NCBI GenBank assembly: GCA_018101195.1
Contig: JACDQH010000004.1
Coordinates: forward strand, 120,591-184,590
DNA length: 64,000 nt
DNA from: Rickettsiaceae bacterium H1
Lineage (GTDB): Bacteria > Pseudomonadota > Alphaproteobacteria > Rickettsiales > Anaplasmataceae
Reading direction: 5' to 3'
Shown: piece after piece, positions 29,217 through 39,710 of the stretch
How the letters are laid out: every line of letters begins with the position of its first letter
Numbering within the stretch: position 1 is the first letter of the stretch
Program-made: the position numbers and the translations under genes
Notes under the pieces: generated by a model
What the model saw: only the letters and a program-made list of their open reading frames with translations
Told to the model about the DNA's origin: nothing
Database searches by the model: none

Positions 29217-30185
29217 GTGATAAACAAAATAATATTATTTGGAGAGAATCATCGTGATCCTTCATCGATTAGGTTTCTATATCATCTTTTACCTAAAATT
29301 CATAAAAAAGATCTTGGATTTTTTGTCGAAACCTGCAGTGAAATTAAAAATATAAGTTATTTTCAAAATAGTATTAACCGTGGAATTGCGTTGAAGGACA
29401 AGCTAAGTGTCTCAGGAAAAGAAACATATGAAGAATTACAATGCATCATGACAGAAAATAAAATTCCTAATTATCTCCATATGAGACAAATAATTTTCGA
29501 TGTAGGTAGGCTAAAACATAATTTATGTCTTTTTTTCTGTATTGCATTATTAAAAAAATTAGATATTGAAATAGTAGAGATTGATTTGTGTTTAACTGCA
29601 AAAGAGAAAAATTCAGATGTTAATTTCCATGAAAACCTTTTACACTTTAAAAAGCTTAGAAATAAAGCAGTAAAATTACAAGAAAACGTTTCTAAAACTT
29701 CTACCGAAGAGCATAAAACAACGAAAAAACTACTTAAAGATATTAAACGTTATAGAACACAAAACAAAATTAAACAACGTATTCGAGAAAAGCACATGGT
29801 AGAAGAAATTTATTTATCAGACCACAGTATTGGAATTGTTTTATTAGGGGCCGCACATGTTTTCCCGGTAAAAAAATTATTATCAAAACGAGGTATAGAA
29901 GTACTGGATATAGCTATTTTTAATAATAAGATAGATGAAGTTGACGAAGGCATTGAAAATAGATTCGATGTGTCCAAGAATGAAGATGAAGTTTATCTTA
30001 AAGTAGAGGATTTGATTTCCGATTTTATAGGGATCGAGAAAACTGACGATATAGGACAAAATTGTCACGAGTTAGATAATCTGGTTTCAGATTTTATGAA
30101 TTACAACAAAAGGGTTGATTCTTTTATGACTTGCGTTGTTATCAATAAAGGTAAGAGGGAAAGTTGTTATAAATACTTTAATTAG
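29217..30185 (+). CDS. TIKI/TraB/EreA-like protein, intact paralogue
   Basis: A 322-residue protein without signal peptide. It begins INKIILFGENHRDPSSIRFLY and later has GIVLLGAAHVFPVKKLLSKRG, followed by GIEVLDIAIF and NRFDVSKNEDEVY. The pair of GxxH motifs on strands is the mark of the TIKI superfamily (TraB/PrgY, erythromycin esterase, ChaN), whose members are hydrolases or metal or heme binders. The middle is longer and more basic than in its broken sister at 16928-17804. The start is GTG at 29217, with no better ATG. It ends with a cysteine-containing tail. Superfamily placement is inference; the target is unknown. Confidence 0.7.
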   Translation: MINKIILFGENHRDPSSIRFLYHLLPKIHKKDLGFFVETCSEIKNISYFQNSINRGIALKDKLSVSGKETYEELQCIMTENKIPNYLHMRQIIFDVGRLKHNLCLFFCIALLKKLDIEIVEIDLCLTAKEKNSDVNFHENLLHFKKLRNKAVKLQENVSKTSTEEHKTTKKLLKDIKRYRTQNKIKQRIREKHMVEEIYLSDHSIGIVLLGAAHVFPVKKLLSKRGIEVLDIAIFNNKIDEVDEGIENRFDVSKNEDEVYLKVEDLISDFIGIEKTDDIGQNCHELDNLVSDFMNYNKRVDSFMTCVVINKGKRESCYKYFN

Positions 30186-30193
30186 CTAAAAAA

Positions 30194-30230
30194 TTGATAA
30201 GTTGTTATTTTTACAAACGTAACTTATCAA
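30194..30230 (+). terminator. Hairpin after the TIKI-like gene
   Basis: A perfect 10-bp stem TTGATAAGTT/AACTTATCAA with a 17-nt loop follows the stop by eight bases. There is no U tract after it, so intrinsic termination is uncertain. The same ten bases also occur upstream of the gene at 29140-29149 within a small hairpin. Confidence 0.4.
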
Positions 30231-30359
30231 CATTAATTAGTATTATCAGCTTGGTGTCTATTATTGAAAAAAAATTCTAAACCTGAGGTAAAAAATTTTT
30301 AATTGATAATAAATAAAGAGGGTTAATGCTTTTTTACCGCCTATTAACTTTTCATCTTA

Positions 30360-30728
30360 TTATTCTTTTTTCATATCAGTAAACATAGGACGGCTTACTA
30401 CTGCTAAAGCTTTCACAAATAATTCTTCCGGATGACTTTGGCAATAGCCATATAAATCACCGGCGTATTTTTCCACCGCAGCTTTATCCACCGTTTCTTT
30501 TCCTGCCAGATTATTAGCAGTATTAATTAATTGATTAATTTGCGATAAAAAAGCATTTTTACCTTCTACGCCACTTTTATCAACAATTTCCTTACACGAA
30601 GTCGTACCGATGTTAAGGTAGAGTAATCCATAAATAAATTCCCAAATACCAGTAGCAAAATTATTAGAGTATAATGGCATTGAAATTGATAAAAATACTC
30701 CGAAAACAATAGCAAATATTTTTTTCAT
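30360..30728 (-). CDS. Small periplasmic protein, HdeA-like pattern
   Basis: A clear signal peptide (MKKIFAIVFGVFLSISMPLYS) is followed by about 100 helical residues with just two cysteines, C45 (TTSCKEIVDKSG) and C96 (LYGYCQSHPEELFVKAL). That spacing and the CxxxP-EELF motif resemble HdeA/HdeB-type periplasmic acid chaperones, in which the two cysteines form a disulfide. The homology is a pattern match only. It stands alone between a TIKI-like gene and pepA. The mature protein is mostly alpha-helical and mildly charged. Confidence 0.7.
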   Translation of the reverse strand: MKKIFAIVFGVFLSISMPLYSNNFATGIWEFIYGLLYLNIGTTSCKEIVDKSGVEGKNAFLSQINQLINTANNLAGKETVDKAAVEKYAGDLYGYCQSHPEELFVKALAVVSRPMFTDMKKE

Positions 30729-30836
30729 ATAAGGGTAAAAGGCTTAATTTATCACAATTTAATGAAAAAGTCAATATTTGACTATAGCAACTTTATGTAT
30801 TAGATAATCGTTATTATTTATCTTTAATAATTGAAT

Positions 30837-32345
30837 ATGGAAATTTTATTTTCGGAAGCTGCGAGCAGTTTAGCAAAAGCAATAGTGCTTGTCATTGCCC
30901 TATTTGACGATGAAAACCTTCCCGGAAGGATAGAACAAATAAATATAAATAGCGGTCATTTTATCAAACAAGCAATTACAACAAGTGAATTTCAGAATGG
31001 TAAATTCGGAGAAACAAGATTCATTATTCCTCCTAACGGCATTAACAGCTACCCAGAAATTAAATCTATTTTATTAATAAATGCAGGAAAATCAGAAAAT
31101 TTTAACAATAAAAGTGCAGAATTGATAGGCGGAAAAATATATAAAGAGCTTAAAAAATTAAAAATTTACGAAGCTACCATATTAATAGAAACCTCCTCTC
31201 AATCGATAATACCTCATATTGCTAACGGTATGGAATTAAGCAACTTTAGTTTCGATAAATACAAAACAAAAAAAGAAGAAAGCGAATTACCAAAAAAAAC
31301 CACCTTTGCAGTTGATGCTAACGAACATTGTCAAAAGGAATTTCAGTATTTAAACACAATAACACAAGGAACAAAAATAGCACGAACATTAGTTAGCGAA
31401 CCACCAAACGTACTTTATCCCGATGCTTATGTGCAAAATGTAAAAGAAATATTCGATGGTTTAAATAATGTCAAAGTTGAAATACTCGATGAAAAATCTA
31501 TGGCAAAACTGGGAATGAATGCATTGCTTGGTGTCGGCCAAGGAAGTATGTACAAGTCTCGTTTAGCCATAATGCAATATAACGGAAGTACAGATAAAAA
31601 CAAACCACCGATTGCTTTTGTCGGCAAAGGAGTAACATTCGATACCGGTGGGATTTCGCTTAAACCCTCTCGCGGTATGTGGGATATGAAATATGATATG
31701 GCGGGTTCGGCTGCAGTTGTCGGTGCTATGTATGCTCTTGCTGCAAGGGATGCAAATGTTAATGCCGTGGGTGTAATAGGATTAGTCGAGAATGCGGTAT
31801 CCGCCACGGCTCAACGCCCTAGCGACATTGTAAAATCAATGTCCGGACAAACTATCGAAGTATTAAATACGGATGCAGAAGGAAGGTTAGTGCTTGCAGA
31901 TGCGTTATCTTACGTAGAAGAAAAATTTAACCCGAACATAATCGTCGACCTTGCAACTTTAACAGGAGCTATTGTTGTTGCTTTAGGCGATCAACATGCA
32001 GGAGTATTTTCCAATAACGATGAACTTGCCAAACAAATAATATCGTCAGGACAAACAGTAAATGAAAAAGTGTGGCGTTTTCCTCTATCGAAAGAATACG
32101 ACAAACAAATTGATTCCGATGTTGCCGACATGCAAAATATTTCACTTAAAGGAACAGGTGCGGACAGCATCACGGCCGCTCAATTTTTGCAAAGATTTGT
32201 AAAAGAAGGTAAGCCTTGGGCACATATCGATATAGCCGGAACTGCTTGGAGTAAAGAAGGGTCGGATATATCTCCGAAAGGTGCTACTGGTTTCGGTGTA
32301 AGATTACTAAACGAATTATCGAAAAAATACTACGAAGATGATTAA
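30837..32345 (+). CDS. pepA: Leucyl aminopeptidase (M17)
   Basis: A cytosolic, hexameric two-metal aminopeptidase that removes N-terminal residues from peptides. The catalytic C-terminal domain contains FVGKGVTFDTGGISLKPS (metal ligands Lys and Asp), WDMKYDMAGSAAVVGAM, and the signature NTDAEGRL. HIDIAGTAW near the end completes it. I take the ATG at 30837; a TTG at 30831 is possible. Its stop TAA overlaps the purN ATG by one base, so both are probably coupled. Length is normal. Confidence 0.97.
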   Translation: MEILFSEAASSLAKAIVLVIALFDDENLPGRIEQININSGHFIKQAITTSEFQNGKFGETRFIIPPNGINSYPEIKSILLINAGKSENFNNKSAELIGGKIYKELKKLKIYEATILIETSSQSIIPHIANGMELSNFSFDKYKTKKEESELPKKTTFAVDANEHCQKEFQYLNTITQGTKIARTLVSEPPNVLYPDAYVQNVKEIFDGLNNVKVEILDEKSMAKLGMNALLGVGQGSMYKSRLAIMQYNGSTDKNKPPIAFVGKGVTFDTGGISLKPSRGMWDMKYDMAGSAAVVGAMYALAARDANVNAVGVIGLVENAVSATAQRPSDIVKSMSGQTIEVLNTDAEGRLVLADALSYVEEKFNPNIIVDLATLTGAIVVALGDQHAGVFSNNDELAKQIISSGQTVNEKVWRFPLSKEYDKQIDSDVADMQNISLKGTGADSITAAQFLQRFVKEGKPWAHIDIAGTAWSKEGSDISPKGATGFGVRLLNELSKKYYEDD

Positions 32346-32905
32346 TGCTACGAAAACAAGAAATAGCAGTATTTATTTCAGGCAGAGGTTCTAATTTAGG
32401 CAATTTAATCAACGAATGTAAAAAATTTTCCTATCCAGCAAAAATAGAATGTGTTATTTCTAGTAAAAACGCTGCAAGAGGAATAGAAATAGCTGAGAAA
32501 CAGAATATACCGGTGTTTATTCTTCAAAAAAAGGATTATGAAGACGATTTAAACAAAATATTAAATTTTTTTAATATTAAAATCATATGCTTGGCCGGTT
32601 TTATGAAAATTCTTTCAAGTAAATTTGTCAAAACCTGGAAAAACAAAATAATCAACATACATCCGTCGTTATTACCTTCGTTTAAAGGTTTAAAAGCACA
32701 ACAACAAGCTTTAGATGCCGGAGTAAAAATCACCGGTTGTACCGTACATTATGTTGACAGCCAACTGGATAATGGAAAAATTATTATGCAACTCGCAGTA
32801 CCGGTACTAAAAAAAGATACCGTCGAATCGCTGAGTGACAGAATTTTAATTGCGGAACATAAATGCTATCCTAAAGCACTCAAACTTGTTTTGACACAAA
32901 AATAA
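32345..32905 (+). CDS. purN: Phosphoribosylglycinamide formyltransferase
   Basis: PurN uses 10-formyl-THF to formylate GAR, the third step of purine synthesis. The phosphate site AVFISGRGSNLGNLI, the formyl-folate pocket ICLAGFMKILS, the catalytic NIHPSLLPSFKG and the Asp in VHYVDSQLDNG are all present. At 186 residues it is near full length. With purA it argues for at least part of de novo purine synthesis, as in Anaplasmataceae but not in Rickettsia. It overlaps pepA by one base. Confidence 0.97.
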   Translation: MLRKQEIAVFISGRGSNLGNLINECKKFSYPAKIECVISSKNAARGIEIAEKQNIPVFILQKKDYEDDLNKILNFFNIKIICLAGFMKILSSKFVKTWKNKIINIHPSLLPSFKGLKAQQQALDAGVKITGCTVHYVDSQLDNGKIIMQLAVPVLKKDTVESLSDRILIAEHKCYPKALKLVLTQK

Positions 32906-32928
32906 AAAATTTTTATAACTTATTCTTT

Positions 32929-33882
32929 TTATTGATTTTTTATCGAAACCAATTTTGAAAAATCCATAATGCTTTCTTTGCCAATGTAAAATTCTTTCCC
33001 TATATTTTGCAAAACAATTGAAAAGTTCTCTTGATCAATCTGATTTGCACATTTATTCAATATACCTAGTATAAATTCTTTATCATAACCAATTTCATGA
33101 AGCTTATCAAGCAACTCATCATATTTATCAATATTAATAACCATCTTTCCATTTATTAAACCTTTAAAACTTAAGTCTCCTAACATAGTCATACTGAAAT
33201 CACCTGATTTAACGGCAAATTTTCTAATATCAACAGTAGATTCACTATTTTTACTGTTAGTACCAAACGATAAATCAACATCGGCAGTTACAGAATTTTC
33301 ACTATTATAGTGCTTGTTATTTACTAGCAGATCAACTTTATTCATTCTCAATTCATTATAATCAATTCGTAAATCAATCGATATGTCATGTAAAACCTCT
33401 CTGTTGTTCAAATCAACACATCTAATACCATCATTATCATATGATAAACGATGAAAATTGTTCTTCTTTCTAGAAAAAACATTATCAGTAAGCAAAAAAC
33501 GAACATCATTGAATCCGGTACAAAAAGTAATTTCATTACCGTTACTAACCCGAATTTTATCAGGTATTTTCAATGTAACATTTTTATCAAATAATCCGAA
33601 TGACGATGATATATTCCTAGTAAAAACTTTTAAATTATAACTTTTTTGCAACGAATTATTCTCAAATGTGCAAGATAAAGTTGGTTTTTCAAGATTAATA
33701 ATAAAATTAAAGGGAAAAGAAACAGGCTTAATACTCGAATCTTCAAACGATATTTGACACATATTTCGGGAAATACCATACATCCAGTTAATAAAATCAC
33801 GTTTTACATATTTTACCAGAGCAAAATAGCCAATTAAAAAAAAAGTAATAATTACCAAAATTATCGAAATAAACCTTGTCAT
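32929..33882 (-). CDS. DUF2125-like periplasmic protein
   Basis: One N-terminal membrane span ([17 protein letters not shown]) anchors a beta-rich domain of about 290 residues. The segment [18 protein letters not shown] matches the SGFPFxFxLxLxNP pattern that marks DUF2125, an alphaproteobacterial family of unknown function. The glycine-rich [17 protein letters not shown] near the end also fits. Its ATG overlaps the ferredoxin stop by 4 bp, making it the last gene of the Fe-S operon, probably by accident of packing and not by function. Confidence 0.6.
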   Translation of the reverse strand: MTRFISIILVIITFFLIGYFALVKYVKRDFINWMYGISRNMCQISFEDSSIKPVSFPFNFIINLEKPTLSCTFENNSLQKSYNLKVFTRNISSSFGLFDKNVTLKIPDKIRVSNGNEITFCTGFNDVRFLLTDNVFSRKKNNFHRLSYDNDGIRCVDLNNREVLHDISIDLRIDYNELRMNKVDLLVNNKHYNSENSVTADVDLSFGTNSKNSESTVDIRKFAVKSGDFSMTMLGDLSFKGLINGKMVINIDKYDELLDKLHEIGYDKEFILGILNKCANQIDQENFSIVLQNIGKEFYIGKESIMDFSKLVSIKNQ

Positions 33883-34226
33883 GATGTTTTAATATTACGA
33901 CTTGCACTAGGTAAACGAACTTTAATACCGTCTAAGTTTTTAGTTAATATTACTTGACAGCCCAATCTGGAAGTCTCTTCCAAGCCAAAAGCCAAATCAA
34001 GCATATCGTTTTCATCATCGGAAATTTCACTTAATTCATTATACCAGGCAGAGTCAACTATTACATGACAAGTGGAACAAGCCAAGGAGCCTTCGCAAGC
34101 CCCTTCTAAATCAACATTATTACGATGTGCTACAGTTAATATGGATTCCCCTTCAATAGCTTCACATTCTTTTTCCAACCCTTCCGGAGAAACAAAAATT
34201 ACTCTGACAGTATTATCATTGGTCAT
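33879..34226 (-). CDS. fdx: [2Fe-2S] ferredoxin of the Isc system
   Basis: Fdx passes electrons for persulfide reduction on the IscU scaffold. The cluster ligands are C44, C50, C53 and C90 ([13 protein letters not shown] and SRLGCQ), the adrenodoxin-type spacing. I start at the ATG 34226, which gives the usual N-terminus [16 protein letters not shown]; an upstream ATG at 34250 would only add a hydrophobic stretch that overlaps hscA. It overlaps hscA by 11 bp and the DUF2125 gene by 4 bp, so translation is tightly coupled. Confidence 0.96.
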   Translation of the reverse strand: MTNDNTVRVIFVSPEGLEKECEAIEGESILTVAHRNNVDLEGACEGSLACSTCHVIVDSAWYNELSEISDDENDMLDLAFGLEETSRLGCQVILTKNLDGIKVRLPSASRNIKTS

Positions 34227-36063
34227 TATACTTATAATTATTAATATCACTACCTATTACTTTTTTCTTCAAAAATTTTTCAACATTATTTTTAACCAAC
34301 GGATCAAAATAATTTTCTAATAATTTTATTTTAGAATTTATAACTTCATAAGAATTACCGCTGTCTAATTCATTTCTTAAATCACTAATCAAGTCTTGCA
34401 ATTTATCACGTTCCAAATCATTAAACGCATAATCATTATTAGAATTCAAGATTTTTTTCACAGCTTTAATTACCTCTTTACCTTTTATCTTACTTTCAAC
34501 TAATTCACGCTTAACAAGATCATCTTCTGCATTTTGAAAAGAATTTGCAATTATTTTATTTATATCGCTTTCATCAAGACCATAACTCGAATTAACGACA
34601 ATTTCTTTTCTCGTCCCTTCAACACCTTGTTCCATAGATTCAACAGTTAATAAGCCGTCAACATCAACAATAAATTTTACTTCCACTGTTGCTTTTCCGG
34701 CTTGTAAAGGAGTAATTCCTTCTAACTCGAAACAATCCAACAATCTATTATCCTTAACTAGATCGCGTTCACCTTGAAAAACACTAATTTTCATCACTGT
34801 CTGGCCATCACCAAAAGTTGTAAAAGTTCTAGATTTAGAAATAGGTAAAGGAGTATTACGTTCGATGATAACGTCCATCAATCCTCCCATAACTTCCACA
34901 CCTAAAGAAAGCGGTAAAACATCTATCAATACATTATTATTCGAATTAGAAGTTAAAGAATTAGCTTGTATTGCAGCACCGATAACCACTATTTCATCTG
35001 GATTAATATCATACAATACTTTTTTTTCGCCAAACACTGCTTTCATTCGATTTCTAACCAGATTCACTCTTGTCGAACCGCCAACTAACACTACCGAATT
35101 TATATCTTTGATTTCCAATTTGGTTTTAGAAAGAACATTTTTAGTAATCTTAATTGTTTTTTCAACTAATTCATATATAAGATCATCAAATTCCTGACGA
35201 GAAATACTGATTTCGTAATTCCGATTATTAATTTTAACCTCTTTGCAAACATTAACACTTGATGTTAGCTCTTCTTTTATCTCACGTGATATAAGCAATA
35301 AATTTGACTGTGAACAACAGTTCAAAAAACATTTCTCGCGTATAAAATCGGATAAGATAATATCAAAATCGTCACCTCCCAATAAAGTGTCTCCTCCGGA
35401 GGCTAATACCTGAAATATCCCTTTTCTTTTGCGTAATACGGATACGTCAAACGTGCCTCCTCCGAGGTCGTAAACCAAGTACATCTCGTTATCGTTTTCG
35501 CTGTTATGCAAGCCGTAAGCAAGAGCAGCAGAAGTAGGCTCGTTAATAAGCCGCAAAACTTTTAAACCTATAATATTAGCAGCATCTTTTATTTCCTGTC
35601 TCTCTAATTCACCGAAGTAAGCAGGCACAGTTATCACCGCATGATTGATTTCTCGCTTAAGATAATCCTCTCCCAAATCTTTCAAGTATTTAATAATATG
35701 TGCCGCTATTTCGACCGGAGTAAACATTTTTCCATTACATTCGACACTAATTTTACCATGTTTGCTATCAACAAAATCAAACTGCGATAAATGCTTAACT
35801 AAATCGTATTTTTTGCCGATTAAACGTTTTATAGATCGAATCGAGTGACTTTTATCTGCATCATTCCCTATTTTAAATATGCTTTTGTTATATGAGATTT
35901 CCGATTTAATTAGCTTTTTATTATTTTGATCACAAATAACAACAACTTCATCATTTTTCACTACAGCAACTAAAGAATTAGTCGTACCGAAGTCAATACC
36001 AAGTGCAATATTGGGTATTTCCGATTTTGGAGGTTCCGGATCGGAAATTTGCACTAATTGCAT
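34216..36063 (-). CDS. hscA: Fe-S cluster chaperone HscA (Hsp70)
   Basis: HscA is the specialised Hsp70 that, with HscB, promotes cluster transfer from IscU. The nucleotide-binding domain has [43 protein letters not shown] and [14 protein letters not shown]. The substrate domain has [12 protein letters not shown] and the lid is shortened. Length 615 is that of HscA, against about 640 for DnaK, and there is no acidic DnaK-type tail. Position in the operon between hscB and fdx makes the assignment firm. Confidence 0.97.
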   Translation of the reverse strand: MQLVQISDPEPPKSEIPNIALGIDFGTTNSLVAVVKNDEVVVICDQNNKKLIKSEISYNKSIFKIGNDADKSHSIRSIKRLIGKKYDLVKHLSQFDFVDSKHGKISVECNGKMFTPVEIAAHIIKYLKDLGEDYLKREINHAVITVPAYFGELERQEIKDAANIIGLKVLRLINEPTSAALAYGLHNSENDNEMYLVYDLGGGTFDVSVLRKRKGIFQVLASGGDTLLGGDDFDIILSDFIREKCFLNCCSQSNLLLISREIKEELTSSVNVCKEVKINNRNYEISISRQEFDDLIYELVEKTIKITKNVLSKTKLEIKDINSVVLVGGSTRVNLVRNRMKAVFGEKKVLYDINPDEIVVIGAAIQANSLTSNSNNNVLIDVLPLSLGVEVMGGLMDVIIERNTPLPISKSRTFTTFGDGQTVMKISVFQGERDLVKDNRLLDCFELEGITPLQAGKATVEVKFIVDVDGLLTVESMEQGVEGTRKEIVVNSSYGLDESDINKIIANSFQNAEDDLVKRELVESKIKGKEVIKAVKKILNSNNDYAFNDLERDKLQDLISDLRNELDSGNSYEVINSKIKLLENYFDPLVKNNVEKFLKKKVIGSDINNYKYNDQ

Positions 36064-36521
36064 ATATCCTCTTTTATCTTGGTAATATATTTCAGGCGCA
36101 TAGTCTGATGTGCCATGTCCATTAAATCGTTATTAACAAAAGCTTCTTTAATTTTTTCAACACAAGAACTATAATTCATACTTAAAAAAGGATCGTCTTC
36201 CTTTGCTTGTTCACGCATCTCCATGACTTCCATTAACAAGTCTTCCGTAGGCTTAATTACATAAGATTTTTTAAGAAATAACGATAGTAAATACTCGGCC
36301 CTTTTTAACGGAGATCGCAAAACTTGATAAGCCTCGTTAATCAAGATGGAATTATTTCGCACATCTTTTTTTTTTCGTACATCATTATTGGAGAAAGAAT
36401 CCGGATGATTTCTCGATTGTAGTTCTAGATATTTATCATCCAATTCATCGGTATCGATATCAAAATTTACTTCCAAACCAAAGTAATCAAAATAATTATT
36501 ATTAATGAAAGCTTTTACCAC
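36054..36521 (-). CDS. hscB: J-domain co-chaperone HscB
   Basis: HscB delivers IscU to HscA and stimulates its ATPase. The J domain starts FINNNYFDYFGLEVNF and holds the HPD motif in SRNHPDSFS. The C-terminal three-helix bundle (EDLLMEVMEMREQ) binds IscU. No ATG fits. I prefer GTG at 36521, which has GGGAG eight bases upstream and gives VKAFINNNYFDYF. A start at 36587 would add 22 basic residues read in iscA's own end. It overlaps iscA and hscA at its two ends. Confidence 0.93.
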   Translation of the reverse strand: MVKAFINNNYFDYFGLEVNFDIDTDELDDKYLELQSRNHPDSFSNNDVRKKKDVRNNSILINEAYQVLRSPLKRAEYLLSLFLKKSYVIKPTEDLLMEVMEMREQAKEDDPFLSMNYSSCVEKIKEAFVNNDLMDMAHQTMRLKYITKIKEDICN

Positions 36522-36897
36522 AACCACATCTCCCTTTTTCTTTCGGATTCTTAAAAACAAAACCGGAACTAAACTTACCGCTAACATAATCGACAGTAGT
36601 GCCCAATATTGAAAATAAAGTTTTCGGATCGATAAAAACCTTTATAAAATTATTCCCGACGTTTTCCACCACAACTTCGTCAAATTTATCTTGCTCGATA
36701 ACATACTCCATTTTGTATTTTTTACCATAACAACCTTTATTGGTTAACACTTTCACTCTGATGCCTATATACTCTTTTTTTGTTTTTAAAAGAGAGAAAA
36801 TTTGTTTTGCAGCGTTCTCGGTAATATGAATTACTTTTTTCCTATTTACCTTGTCTTCATCACCAAATTGCACATTTATACCCTTAACAACATGCAT
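36502..36897 (-). CDS. iscA: A-type Fe-S carrier IscA
   Basis: IscA takes part in [4Fe-4S] cluster maturation. The three conserved cysteines are present: one in TNKGCYGKKYKMEY and two in GRCGCGKSF at the C-terminus. The family's GCSG loop is here GCYG, a small change. The core VIHITENAAKQIFSLLK matches the fold. An N-terminal stretch of about 20 residues precedes it. It lies 12 bp after iscU and overlaps hscB. Confidence 0.94.
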   Translation of the reverse strand: MHVVKGINVQFGDEDKVNRKKVIHITENAAKQIFSLLKTKKEYIGIRVKVLTNKGCYGKKYKMEYVIEQDKFDEVVVENVGNNFIKVFIDPKTLFSILGTTVDYVSGKFSSGFVFKNPKEKGRCGCGKSFH

Positions 36898-36908
36898 AAC
36901 TCAACCGA

Positions 36909-37334
36909 TTAATTGTTCTTATCTTCTTCCTCCTTGTCTTCTTCATCAACTTGAGAAGATTGCTTTGCATGATAATCAGCAATTGCAGCTTTTATTGCAT
37001 CTTCGGCAAGCATAGAACAGTGAATTTTCACCGGAGGTAAAGAGAGTTTATTTGCAATAACGGTATTTTTAATCGATTCTTCGGCATCTTTAAGATCCAT
37101 ACCAATAGCAAGCTCGGTTGCAAGCGAACTGGAAGCAATGGCGGACCCGCAACCAAAAGTTTTAAATTTCGCATCGATTATCTTTCCATCTTCAACTTTA
37201 ATCTGAAACTTCATTACATCACCACAAGCAGGTGCACCCACTAAACCCGTACCTACGCTTGAATCGCCTTTATCTAGCGAACCAATATTTCTCGGGTTTT
37301 CATAATGTTCTTCCAGTAATTTACTATAAGCCAT
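36909..37334 (-). CDS. iscU: Fe-S scaffold protein IscU
   Basis: IscU is the scaffold on which [2Fe-2S] clusters are built from IscS sulfur. Ligands C37 (GAPACGD with D39), C62 (FGCGSA) and C106 (HCSML) are intact, and LPPVKIHCS contains the LPPVK motif read by HscA. After the domain an acidic, low-complexity tail (DEEDKEEEDKNN) is added, which is unusual. It sits 9 bp after iscS in the operon. Confidence 0.97.
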   Translation of the reverse strand: MAYSKLLEEHYENPRNIGSLDKGDSSVGTGLVGAPACGDVMKFQIKVEDGKIIDAKFKTFGCGSAIASSSLATELAIGMDLKDAEESIKNTVIANKLSLPPVKIHCSMLAEDAIKAAIADYHAKQSSQVDEEDKEEEDKNN

Positions 37335-37343
37335 AACTATTCC

Positions 37344-38570
37344 TTAATGATCATTCCATTTAATAGATTTCAGGTCTACACCTTCCTGAACCATTTCCCA
37401 TAAAGGGCTCATATCCCTTAATTTTCTTATTTTACTACTAATAAGTTCTGATGCAAATATTACTTCTTCTTTAGTAGTAAACCTCCCGAAACCAAAACGA
37501 ATCGACGAATGAGCAAGATCTTCGTCTACCCCTAAAGAACGAAGCACGTACGAAGGTTCCAAAGATGCAGAAGTACAAGCAGAGCCCGAACTAACAGCCA
37601 ACTGCTTTATTGCCATAATAATAGATTCTCCTTCGACATAAGGAAAACTGATATTTAAATTTCCCGGCCATCTTTGCTTTAAATCACCATTAACTAATAT
37701 GTCCCCTACTCCTTTTTTAATTTTCATTAAAAAGAAATCTTTCATTTCGGTTAACCTTGCTTTCTCTTCTTCCATTTCGCTAAAACAAATTTCTGCCGCT
37801 TTACCTAGGCCAACTGCCAAAGCGGTAGGTACCGTTCCAGATCGCATTCCTCTTTCTTGTCCCCCACCATTAATTAGCGGTTGAATACGCACTCTCGGCC
37901 TTCTTCTAACATAAAGCGCTCCCACTCCCATAGGGGCGTAAATTTTATGACCAGAAATACTAAGCAAGCTAATATTCATTTCATCTACGTCAATAGGAAT
38001 TTTACCGTATCCTTGCGCTGCATCGGTATGAAAAAATACGCCATATTTTTGACAAATTTCTCCAACCTCTTTTAGCGGCTGGATGACGCCTATTTCATTA
38101 TTTACCGCCATAACGGAAACTAAATTTGTTTTTTCGGTAATTGTATCTTCCAATTCATCTAAATCAATTATGCCGTTAGATGATACTGGCAGATAAGTTA
38201 CTTTAAAACCTTTTTCTTCCAAATGTCTGCAACTATCCAAAACACACTTATGTTCGGTTGCAACAGTAATAATATGATCTTTACTTTTCCGATAAAATTC
38301 CATGCAACCTTTAATTGCCAAATTATTCGATTCGGTAGCGCCAGAAGTAAATATTATATCCTTAGAATTTGCATTTATTACTTTGGCAATTTCCCTCCGT
38401 GCATTTTCCACCACTTCTTCAGCATTCCAACCGAAACTATGACTACGCGAATGAGGATTACTAAACTCGGAAAAATAAGGCATCATTTCATCCAAAACTC
38501 TTGGATCGGTCCTAGTGGTAGATTGATAATCGAGAAAAATAGGAAATGTTAAGCTCTCTTTAGTTGCCAT
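37344..38570 (-). CDS. iscS: Cysteine desulfurase IscS
   Basis: A PLP enzyme that takes sulfur from cysteine for Fe-S clusters and tRNA thiolation. The N-terminus [18 protein letters not shown], the cofactor region [14 protein letters not shown], the PLP lysine in [12 protein letters not shown] and the flexible loop with the catalytic cysteine ([19 protein letters not shown]) are complete. The 408 residues match alphaproteobacterial IscS. It lies between a second desulfurase and iscU, as in Rickettsia. Confidence 0.98.
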   Translation of the reverse strand: MATKESLTFPIFLDYQSTTRTDPRVLDEMMPYFSEFSNPHSRSHSFGWNAEEVVENARREIAKVINANSKDIIFTSGATESNNLAIKGCMEFYRKSKDHIITVATEHKCVLDSCRHLEEKGFKVTYLPVSSNGIIDLDELEDTITEKTNLVSVMAVNNEIGVIQPLKEVGEICQKYGVFFHTDAAQGYGKIPIDVDEMNISLLSISGHKIYAPMGVGALYVRRRPRVRIQPLINGGGQERGMRSGTVPTALAVGLGKAAEICFSEMEEEKARLTEMKDFFLMKIKKGVGDILVNGDLKQRWPGNLNISFPYVEGESIIMAIKQLAVSSGSACTSASLEPSYVLRSLGVDEDLAHSSIRFGFGRFTTKEEVIFASELISSKIRKLRDMSPLWEMVQEGVDLKSIKWNDH

Positions 38571-38582
38571 ATGTTCGAATTT

Positions 38583-39698
38583 TTATATACCTGAAAACAT
38601 ATCGCTTTTATTATACAGTACCCTCCAAATATTAACAAATCTTTCTATATCCTTGTCATTATTTTTATATCCCAAACTAATCCGTAAAGAATTTGCCGCT
38701 TCTTCTTCGCTAACGTTCATAGCTTCCAACACATGAGATTTTTTCTCTATCATGCCGGAAGAACATGCTGAACCTTTTCCTACTGCTATGCCGCTTAAAT
38801 CAAAATGCATCAACTGCACGTCGTTGCTGTTACCGGGCATAGCAATACAACCAGTGTTAGGCAATCGTTCGCTACATTTGCCAAAAATTTTGACTTGAGG
38901 ACAAATATCCGATATTTTTTCCTCCAATTTATCACGCAAGAGCTTTTTTTCTTCCATCCTTTTTATTAAATCCGAGAGTTTTCGAACAACACAATCAAGA
39001 GAAGAAATAGCAAGAACATTTTCCATACCACCACGTAATTTTTTCTCTTGACCGCCTCCCGACATCAAAGGTACAATCCCCATACTTTTTTTAAATAATA
39101 AAGCTCCGACACCTTTAAGCGATCCGAATTTATGGCCAGATATACTCATTACATCCACGTCTAACTTTTCCATATCAATAGCTATTTTTCCACAACCTTG
39201 AGCAGCATCAGTATGCATAATCCCGCCGTAATTATGCACTAATTTTGATACTTTACTTACCGGCTGAATAACACCCGTTTCATTATTTGCTATCATCACC
39301 GAAACTAAAAATTTTTTTGTTTTGATTTCTTTAATGATCGATTCAAGGTCGTCAAGCTTTACCGTCCCCTCTTCCGTAACCGGTATTAATACCGGATTTT
39401 TTGCCGATTTCAGCACTGACGCATGTTCGATCGACGATACAACGTGCACACAATCCGGAAAACTATGGAAGACGGTATTATTTGCTTCGGTACAAGAAGA
39501 AGTAAAAATTAATTCCGAATCTTTTGCACTAAAAGCTTCTAAAATATTAGCACGAGCCATTTCGACAATACCGCGAGCCTTGCGACCTTCAAAATGTAAA
39601 GAAGAAGGGTTGGCACAATCAAAATCCAGATTTTTTTTAACGTCGTCATCCAATAAAGAAGTGGAATTATGATCCAAGTAAACTCTATTCGTAAACAT
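38583..39698 (-). CDS. Second NifS/IscS-like cysteine desulfurase
   Basis: This is a shorter relative of IscS: VYLDHNSTSLLDDDVKKN at the N-terminus, HTDAAQGCGKIAID, MSISGHKFGSLKGVG with the PLP lysine, and the loop GKGSACSSGMIEKKSHV with the catalytic cysteine. It ends 12 bp before iscS and begins just after thiS. Rickettsia genomes carry a comparable tandem of two desulfurases. The thiS neighbour suggests a possible task in charging that carrier; the alternative is a backup for IscS. Confidence 0.93.
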   Translation of the reverse strand: MFTNRVYLDHNSTSLLDDDVKKNLDFDCANPSSLHFEGRKARGIVEMARANILEAFSAKDSELIFTSSCTEANNTVFHSFPDCVHVVSSIEHASVLKSAKNPVLIPVTEEGTVKLDDLESIIKEIKTKKFLVSVMIANNETGVIQPVSKVSKLVHNYGGIMHTDAAQGCGKIAIDMEKLDVDVMSISGHKFGSLKGVGALLFKKSMGIVPLMSGGGQEKKLRGGMENVLAISSLDCVVRKLSDLIKRMEEKKLLRDKLEEKISDICPQVKIFGKCSERLPNTGCIAMPGNSNDVQLMHFDLSGIAVGKGSACSSGMIEKKSHVLEAMNVSEEEAANSLRISLGYKNNDKDIERFVNIWRVLYNKSDMFSGI

Positions 39699-39710
39699 AA
39701 AAAAGTCTGC

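Noticed and set aside
34865..35197. Plus-strand 110-residue frame opposite hscA
   Set aside because: Antisense shadow; codon pattern follows hscA.
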